Assembly (NCBI RefSeq): GCF_015687155.1
Contig: NZ_JADPQF010000001.1
Span: 1,178,001 to 1,242,000, forward strand
Direction of reading: 5' to 3'
Length of the DNA stretch: 64,000 nucleotides
Source: Aliikangiella sp. G2MR2-5
Lineage (GTDB): Bacteria > Pseudomonadota > Gammaproteobacteria > Enterobacterales > Kangiellaceae
The position numbers and the translations under genes are program-made. The notes below the pieces were generated by a model that saw only the letters and a list, made by a program, of their open reading frames with translations, did not search any database and was not told the origin of the DNA. Shown here piece by piece: positions 59,094-64,000 of this stretch (its first letter is position 1; each line of letters begins with the position of its first letter).

Positions 59094-60065
59094 ATGAAAA
59101 ATCAAAAACGCGGTATTTTACTCGTTAATCTGGGCACGCCTTCAGAACCAACGCCCGAGGCAGTTCGTCGATTTTTAAAGGCTTTTCTGAGTGACCGGCG
59201 GGTAGTAGATTTGCCTCGTCTGATATGGCTCCCAATATTGTATGGGATTATTCTAAACTTTCGCCCAGCCAAAGTCGCAAAAAACTATCGCAAAATCTGG
59301 ACTGAAAATGGTTCTCCGCTTCTAGTGCTAACTAAACGGCAACAGGAAAAATTACAAACCGCATTGAATTCACTAGTTGGTAGTACTGAATTTAAGGTCG
59401 TTGTAGGAATGACCTATCTTGAGCCAAGTATCAAACAAGGTCTAGACAAGCTCGCGGAGTGGGGCGCTGATGAGGTTACTATTTTGCCTCTTTATCCGCA
59501 ATATTCAACAACCACAACGGCTCCGGTAACAGACCAGCTCGAATTACTTGAGAAAGACTATTCTTTTCAAATGAATGTTATTCAGGAATATCACTCCCAC
59601 CGCTCATATATAAAGGCATTGGCCGCCTCGGCCAGAGATTCGATAAAAGGTAAAGATAAACTGGTCATGTCATTTCACGGACTCCCCAAGCGATATGTAA
59701 CTAGCGGAGATCCCTACCAGGAGCAGTGTGAAAAGACCGCAGAATTACTTGCTAAGGAACTAGGGTTAGCCGAAAATCAGTGGGAAGTAGCGTATCAATC
59801 AAGAGTAGGTAAAGAAGAGTGGTTGAAGCCTTATCTGGATGAGCGTTTGCCAGAAATTGCTGCGGAAGGAACAAGTAAAATTGCGGTTATATGTCCCGGG
59901 TTTTCGGTAGATTGTCTTGAGACACTAGAGGAAATCGCCATGGAAAATAAAGCTCTGTTTTTAGAGAATGGCGGAGAAAAATTTGATTATATCCCTGCGC
60001 TCAATGATCGGGAGAGACACATCGAGATGATGTTGTCTCTGATCACAAAAATGGAAACGGTATAG
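59094..60065 (+). CDS. hemH: Ferrochelatase
   Basis: A 323-residue ferrochelatase that inserts ferrous iron into protoporphyrin IX, the last step of haem synthesis. GILLVNLGTPSEPTPEAVRRFLKAFLSD starts the protein; MSFHGLPKRYV holds the conserved active-site His (about residue 196), and CPGFSVDCLETLEEIAMENK has the proton-accepting Glu. Length is typical (about 320). It converges on the Lon-family gene, leaving 7 bases between stops. Confidence 0.96.
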   Translation: MKNQKRGILLVNLGTPSEPTPEAVRRFLKAFLSDRRVVDLPRLIWLPILYGIILNFRPAKVAKNYRKIWTENGSPLLVLTKRQQEKLQTALNSLVGSTEFKVVVGMTYLEPSIKQGLDKLAEWGADEVTILPLYPQYSTTTTAPVTDQLELLEKDYSFQMNVIQEYHSHRSYIKALAASARDSIKGKDKLVMSFHGLPKRYVTSGDPYQEQCEKTAELLAKELGLAENQWEVAYQSRVGKEEWLKPYLDERLPEIAAEGTSKIAVICPGFSVDCLETLEEIAMENKALFLENGGEKFDYIPALNDRERHIEMMLSLITKMETV

Positions 60066-60072
60066 TTTACGA

Positions 60073-62439
60073 CTAAAAAAGTAGTCCAAACACCTCGTTG
60101 TAATGACTGACAAAATAAATATTTAACCCATCCCGGATATGTTTTGGGAAACGGTTGAACCGACCCTCTACAGACTTGGGAAGTATGATATTGTTGATTC
60201 CTTCCCTTTTAGCTGCGATCACTTTTTCTCTAATACCTCCTACCGCTAAAACACTTCCACTAAGAGTCAATTCTCCCGTCATCGCGAATTTGGGCCGAAT
60301 TTTTCGATTAAGTACTAATGAGAGCAGGGCGCTAGCCATAGTTATACCTGCACTAGGGCCATCTTTTGGTGTAGCGCCCTCTGGTACGTGCAAGTGAATG
60401 TACTTTCTGTCCAGAGAATCTTTAGTAGCGCCATATTTCTCAAGGTTAGCAGCGATGTAGCTATAAGCGATATCGGCTGACTCCTTCATTACGTTCCCTA
60501 GCTGACCGGTTAACTTGAATCCGCGCGAGCCTCCATGAATCATTGCAGCTTCGACACTGAGTGTTACTCCTCCTAAGGATGTCCATGCCAATCCGGTACA
60601 AATTCCAACGCCACTCATCAGAGATTCTTTGGAGAAGTGAGGCATTCCCAAAAAATCTACCAAATTCTTCTGAGTGACGGATATTTTGGCCTTACTGTCG
60701 GCAACTAGTTTAACTGCAGACTTTCGGATTATTTTTGCGAGTAGTTTATTCAGGCTTCTGACACCAGCCTCTCGAGCATAACCGTCAATCAGACATTTCA
60801 GTGCTGAATCAGACAGTTTTATTCGGGACGATTTAATTCCCGCGTTTTCCAGTAGTTTTGGCCATAAATGCTTTTGTGCAATGGCAACTTTTTCTTCCAG
60901 AATGTATCCGCTTAAACGGATCATCTCCATACGATCCAGCAAAGGGCGAGGTATGGTATCAAGTTGGTTGGCGGTACAGATGAAGAGCACCTTCGATAAA
61001 TCAACCCTGGCATCTAGGTAGTGATCCAGAAACTGATTATTTTGCTCCGGATCGAGGACTTCGAGAAGCGCTGATGACGGATCGCCTTGATAGCTACTAC
61101 CTATTTTATCGATCTCATCCAGCATAATGACCGGGTTGGCAGAGCCAGTCTCAATCAAACCCTGAACAATTTTTCCTGGCATCGCTCCAATGTAAGTGCG
61201 CCTGTGACCTTTGATTTCCGCTTCATCTCTCATTCCCCCAACAGAAAATCGAAAGAACTCTCTTTTTAATGCTCCAGCGATAGAGCGCCCAATCGAAGTT
61301 TTGCCGACACCTGGAGGGCCCACTAGAAGCAATATAGAACCTGAAATTTCTCCTTTCATCGCTCCGAGTGCCAGAAACTCGATTATTCGCTGTTTAACAT
61401 CATTAAGACCGGCATGCTCTTTATCTAGCGAGCGCTTTGCAGAGCTAAGTTTTAAATTGTCTTTAGTGTAAATTCCCCAGGGTAGTTTTGAAAATACATC
61501 CAGATAGTTTCTTGTCACTGCATATTCAGGTGAGCCCGATTCCAGAATTGAAAGCTTGCGGAGCTCATCATAAAACTTTTCCTGAGCAGAAAGAGGCAGA
61601 GTTTTATTTAAAACATTTTGTTCGAAGCGCTCCATATCTGCTGTTTTGTCATCTTTAGCTATACCCAGCTCTTTTTGAATGGCTTTTAATTGTTCCCTTA
61701 AAAAAAATCGTCTCTGATGCTCACTCAGGGTTTCTTCTACCTGATCATGGATATCTTTTTGAAGCAATGCCACTTCGAGCTCTTTTTTAATCAATACAAG
61801 AACCTTTTCCATTCTCCTTCTGAGATGAACAGTTTCCAATACTTCCTGAAGATTTTCTCTGGTTGCTGTAGTAACACTTGCAGCAAAGTCGGCTAGTTGA
61901 GAAGGTTCATTCGGATCAAAACGATTTAAGAAAAACTTTAATTCTTCGTTGTAAAGAGGGTTTAGCGGTACCAGCTCTTTCAGAGTATTGATAATTGCTA
62001 TTGCGTAAGCCTTAAGCTCATCACTCTCTTTGTAGGCAGGCTCTTTCGGGTATTCGACTTCAACAACAAAGGGTGGCTGTTTACTAATCCACTTTTTAAT
62101 TCTGAAGCGTTGCAATCCTTCCGCGATGAACTGAATTTTACCTGAAGACAAAACAGGATGATGTATTTTAACCAAGGTGCCAACTTTGAAGAACTCTTCC
62201 GGTTTTGCGTCTTCAGCAGAGGGGTTTCTTACCAGCACCAACCCCGTTGTATCCTTATAATCATCACTAATAACATCTATCGTCTCCCGCCAGTTATCCT
62301 CATTCATTAGTATCGGTAGCGTCTGAGGAGGGAAAAATGGTCTCTCGCTAATTGGAAGTAAGCAAATTCTGGTGGGCAAATAGTCAGCTTTTTTATCACT
62401 GTTACGTATCTTCGAAATCTGTTTTTCGTGGTTTTCCAT
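60073..62439 (-). CDS. Lon-family ATP-dependent protease
   Basis: A 788-residue LonA-type protease. The N-terminal substrate-binding domain covers about residues 20-215, and a coiled helical segment precedes the AAA+ module with Walker A GPPGVGKTS (about 367) and Walker B VIMLDEIDKI. The C-terminal protease domain has the catalytic Ser in PKDGPSAGITMA (about 692) and Lys in GIREKVIAAKR (about 735). It degrades damaged or regulatory proteins. It is not beside clpX or hupB, the usual setting of the main lon gene, so it could be a second Lon (AsrA-like). AGGAAA precedes the ATG. Confidence 0.92.
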   Translation of the reverse strand: MENHEKQISKIRNSDKKADYLPTRICLLPISERPFFPPQTLPILMNEDNWRETIDVISDDYKDTTGLVLVRNPSAEDAKPEEFFKVGTLVKIHHPVLSSGKIQFIAEGLQRFRIKKWISKQPPFVVEVEYPKEPAYKESDELKAYAIAIINTLKELVPLNPLYNEELKFFLNRFDPNEPSQLADFAASVTTATRENLQEVLETVHLRRRMEKVLVLIKKELEVALLQKDIHDQVEETLSEHQRRFFLREQLKAIQKELGIAKDDKTADMERFEQNVLNKTLPLSAQEKFYDELRKLSILESGSPEYAVTRNYLDVFSKLPWGIYTKDNLKLSSAKRSLDKEHAGLNDVKQRIIEFLALGAMKGEISGSILLLVGPPGVGKTSIGRSIAGALKREFFRFSVGGMRDEAEIKGHRRTYIGAMPGKIVQGLIETGSANPVIMLDEIDKIGSSYQGDPSSALLEVLDPEQNNQFLDHYLDARVDLSKVLFICTANQLDTIPRPLLDRMEMIRLSGYILEEKVAIAQKHLWPKLLENAGIKSSRIKLSDSALKCLIDGYAREAGVRSLNKLLAKIIRKSAVKLVADSKAKISVTQKNLVDFLGMPHFSKESLMSGVGICTGLAWTSLGGVTLSVEAAMIHGGSRGFKLTGQLGNVMKESADIAYSYIAANLEKYGATKDSLDRKYIHLHVPEGATPKDGPSAGITMASALLSLVLNRKIRPKFAMTGELTLSGSVLAVGGIREKVIAAKREGINNIILPKSVEGRFNRFPKHIRDGLNIYFVSHYNEVFGLLF

Positions 62440-62768
62440 AGAGTTATTTCCTGTCGGAAGATTCAGCTTTATTATAGCAATTAAGATGCCGTTTCCGTTA
62501 ATTCAAGCAGCGGTTACCTTATAAACTTGTTAAATAGATAGCATGCTGTTTATATTGATTATTTTAATAATAAGTTTAATTTAATTATAAAAATGCCGAT
62601 ATATTAACTAGAGATGATCGAATTTATATTGCTGTATATCAAGTTCGATTTTCCGCCAAACAAAACTCAGGAGCAAGACAAGCCCTTTAATTTGGCAGCT
62701 TGTGGAACAATTAAGATTTCAGCGGAGTAGTTTCAGGAAATTTATAAACTTTAAAAGGGAGCTATTAA
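62440..62768. other. AT-rich divergent spacer
   Basis: A 329-bp non-coding stretch that should hold the Lon-family promoter and that of the small plus-strand gene. I see no clear sigma-70 or heat-shock promoter and no repeat. Confidence 0.35.
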
Positions 62769-63041
62769 ATGATCAATATCGCCGATATATCAAAACCGAG
62801 CGTCAGCACAAAAGGCGGGAGTCCATCTCGCAAGGCTGATGCTTCAAATAAGTTAGAAAAGACAGAGCCGATTGATGCAACGCGGAAAGTTAATGAGTCA
62901 ACCAGACGCTCCAGGAAAGAAAATAAGCAGGAAGCCGTTAAAAAGAAATCCGATGCCCAAGGTGTTGAAGGGGGAAAACGAACAACTTCAAATGGTAATG
63001 ATAATGATGACTTTGATGGCCACATTGATGTCAAGGTATAG
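62769..63041 (+). CDS. Small hydrophilic, probably disordered protein
   Basis: A 90-residue protein without hydrophobic segments, rich in Lys, Ser, Asn, Asp and Arg, and likely unstructured apart from a short lead (MINIADISKP). GGGAG lies eight bases before the ATG, which supports its being expressed. I recognise no domain. The similarly sized minus-strand frame overlaps it and is a shadow. Confidence 0.55.
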   Translation: MINIADISKPSVSTKGGSPSRKADASNKLEKTEPIDATRKVNESTRRSRKENKQEAVKKKSDAQGVEGGKRTTSNGNDNDDFDGHIDVKV

Positions 63042-63096
63042 ATATAAGATGTTGTCAGCATACCTTCAAACGCACAATCAAAGTGTCTACTAGCCA

Positions 63097-63498
63097 ATGA
63101 AATCAGGCCCGCAAACAGTCTATTTACTAAAGCTTGTAGCCAGGACCTTAGGAGGGCTTGTCATCGCTTTATTTTTATTTTTAGGGAGCGCAACACTGCT
63201 ATCTCAAGATATCCCAGAAAGCAAATCATTAGAAAATACAGCGGTTGTAGTCGTATTACTATCTACTGCATTCAATATTGTTTATGCTTTTTATCATCCT
63301 TTAAAAGGCGGAGTATTATTGTGTATTCTAACGATACCTTGTGCCATAGTGTTTAATGCATTCTACCTGTCTCATCTGGTTTTAACCGCCAGGGAAGTTG
63401 GCTATCACTCTTTTTGGTCTGTAATAACTGCAATGGTTCTCGTTCTAGGCATTGTTTTCATTATAATCAGTCAGCTTGAAACCGACAAACACACCTAA
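63097..63498 (+). CDS. Small integral membrane protein, uncharacterised
   Basis: A 133-residue protein with four hydrophobic helices (about residues 15-35, 46-66, 70-92, 104-126) and a short polar tail. No domain or functional motif is recognised. It lies 55 bases after the small hydrophilic protein on the same strand; no ribosome-binding site is evident. Confidence 0.65.
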   Translation: MKSGPQTVYLLKLVARTLGGLVIALFLFLGSATLLSQDIPESKSLENTAVVVVLLSTAFNIVYAFYHPLKGGVLLCILTIPCAIVFNAFYLSHLVLTAREVGYHSFWSVITAMVLVLGIVFIIISQLETDKHT

Positions 63499-63646
63499 GC
63501 GCAAATCATTAACTAATGCGACCTCGCCTGGATAAGCAAGGGCTCTGATATAATTTGGATTTTTTATAAAGGAAATTTGAGCCTTTACACTGTAATCGTT
63601 AGAATGCGTAAATCAATTAACTCATAGCCATCAGACAAATAACTTC

Positions 63647-64000
63647 ATGAGCTCCCAAAACGATCAGGCTGACGTTACTCAAACTAAACAGTCAAAAGCT
63701 CCTACATCAGCATATAAAATCGGGCTGATAATGGAACAGACCAGGCTGGTGGCAGCAGATTATCGTAATACGACTGGTAACGCTCTCCCGGTGACAGCTG
63801 AGTTAGCACGATTTGATGCGGTTGATAAACTGCATTTAAAGAAGGTAAGTCAGGACGAAGGGGTTGACGCGCTTGATCCTGAAGATGCCAATGTGCGCTA
63901 TCAAATTAAAGGAAGAGTGATTTTTAAAGGCGGCAAGGCGCGGCAAAAATTAGGACAACTAAATCTTGAGTCGGATTGGAACCAATTACTAATGGTCATC
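63647..64000 (+). CDS. Hypothetical protein, 3' end cut off by window edge
   Basis: A plus-strand frame that begins at an ATG at 63647 and stays open to the window's end (118 codons). The N-terminal 20 residues are polar; then KIGLIMEQTRLVAADYRNTTGNALPVTAELARFDAVDKLHL and RYQIKGRVIFKGGKARQKLGQLNLE look like an ordered soluble domain. I do not recognise the family. The even codon usage and unbroken frame support a real gene. Confidence 0.6.
   Translation, partial: MSSQNDQADVTQTKQSKAPTSAYKIGLIMEQTRLVAADYRNTTGNALPVTAELARFDAVDKLHLKKVSQDEGVDALDPEDANVRYQIKGRVIFKGGKARQKLGQLNLESDWNQLLMVI

Overview
The window looks like a stretch of chromosome from an AT-leaning, aerobic or facultative marine-type gammaproteobacterium. 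Gene content (gltA/sdhCDAB/sucCD, the lolCD, mfd-csiV and fdxA-mutS neighbourhoods, UbiU/V/T, M2 peptidase, leucine dehydrogenase, antiquitin-type aldehyde dehydrogenase) would suit a Kangiella/Aliikangiella/Pleionea-like lineage. That placement is inference from gene content only. There is no prophage, insertion sequence, integrase or CRISPR array. Most of the DNA is ordinary housekeeping, with a few accessory genes I could not recognise.

Layout. 1-4.7 kb: a cut-off DUF7931-like gene, a YqhA membrane protein and a hotdog thioesterase, then a minus-strand run of GNAT, ribosomal oxygenase RoxA and purB. 5-12.7 kb: a 434-residue orphan, an M2-family lipoprotein peptidase, a chalcone-isomerase-like secreted protein, nagZ, an MscS channel, a small secreted protein and a PilZ protein. 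13-18 kb: lolC-lolD, tRNA-Glu, a nitroreductase, asnS and msrC. 18-22 kb: kynA, then two genes typical of XrtA/PEP-CTERM exopolysaccharide loci. 22-29.7 kb: citrate synthase divergent from sdhCDAB, followed by sucCD, with no sucAB between.

29.7-38.3 kb: an alpha/beta hydrolase; an operon of chorismate mutase, ubiU and ubiV; an AT-rich gene-poor stretch holding a solute-binding protein, a cyclophilin with a GlyGly-CTERM-like tail and a 250-residue orphan; then ubiT. The clearest regulatory signal in the window is here. The ubiUV operon and the separate ubiT gene each have an FNR/Anr-type box placed about 41 bases upstream of the start predicted from a good -10 element. The three genes for oxygen-independent ubiquinone synthesis therefore look like one anaerobic regulon split between two promoters.

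38.5-49.6 kb: fdxA, mutS, pncC, a SYLF lipoprotein, then an amino-acid catabolism group (leucine dehydrogenase, antiquitin-type semialdehyde dehydrogenase, a saccharopine/lysine dehydrogenase family protein) with a DUF4826 protein and an EF-hand protein among them, and csiV. 49.6-64 kb: mfd, tRNA-Arg, a secreted orphan, a divergent two-component pair (DUF3369/HD-GYP response regulator and YfiR-domain histidine kinase) that probably links an envelope signal to c-di-GMP, adk, hemH, a Lon-family protease, two small hypothetical proteins and a cut-off gene at the right edge.

Several starts were moved from the longest open frame to an internal ATG with a good Shine-Dalgarno sequence (thioesterase, PilZ, sugar transferase, gltA, sdhD, fdxA, aldehyde dehydrogenase, saccharopine dehydrogenase, secreted orphan, adk).
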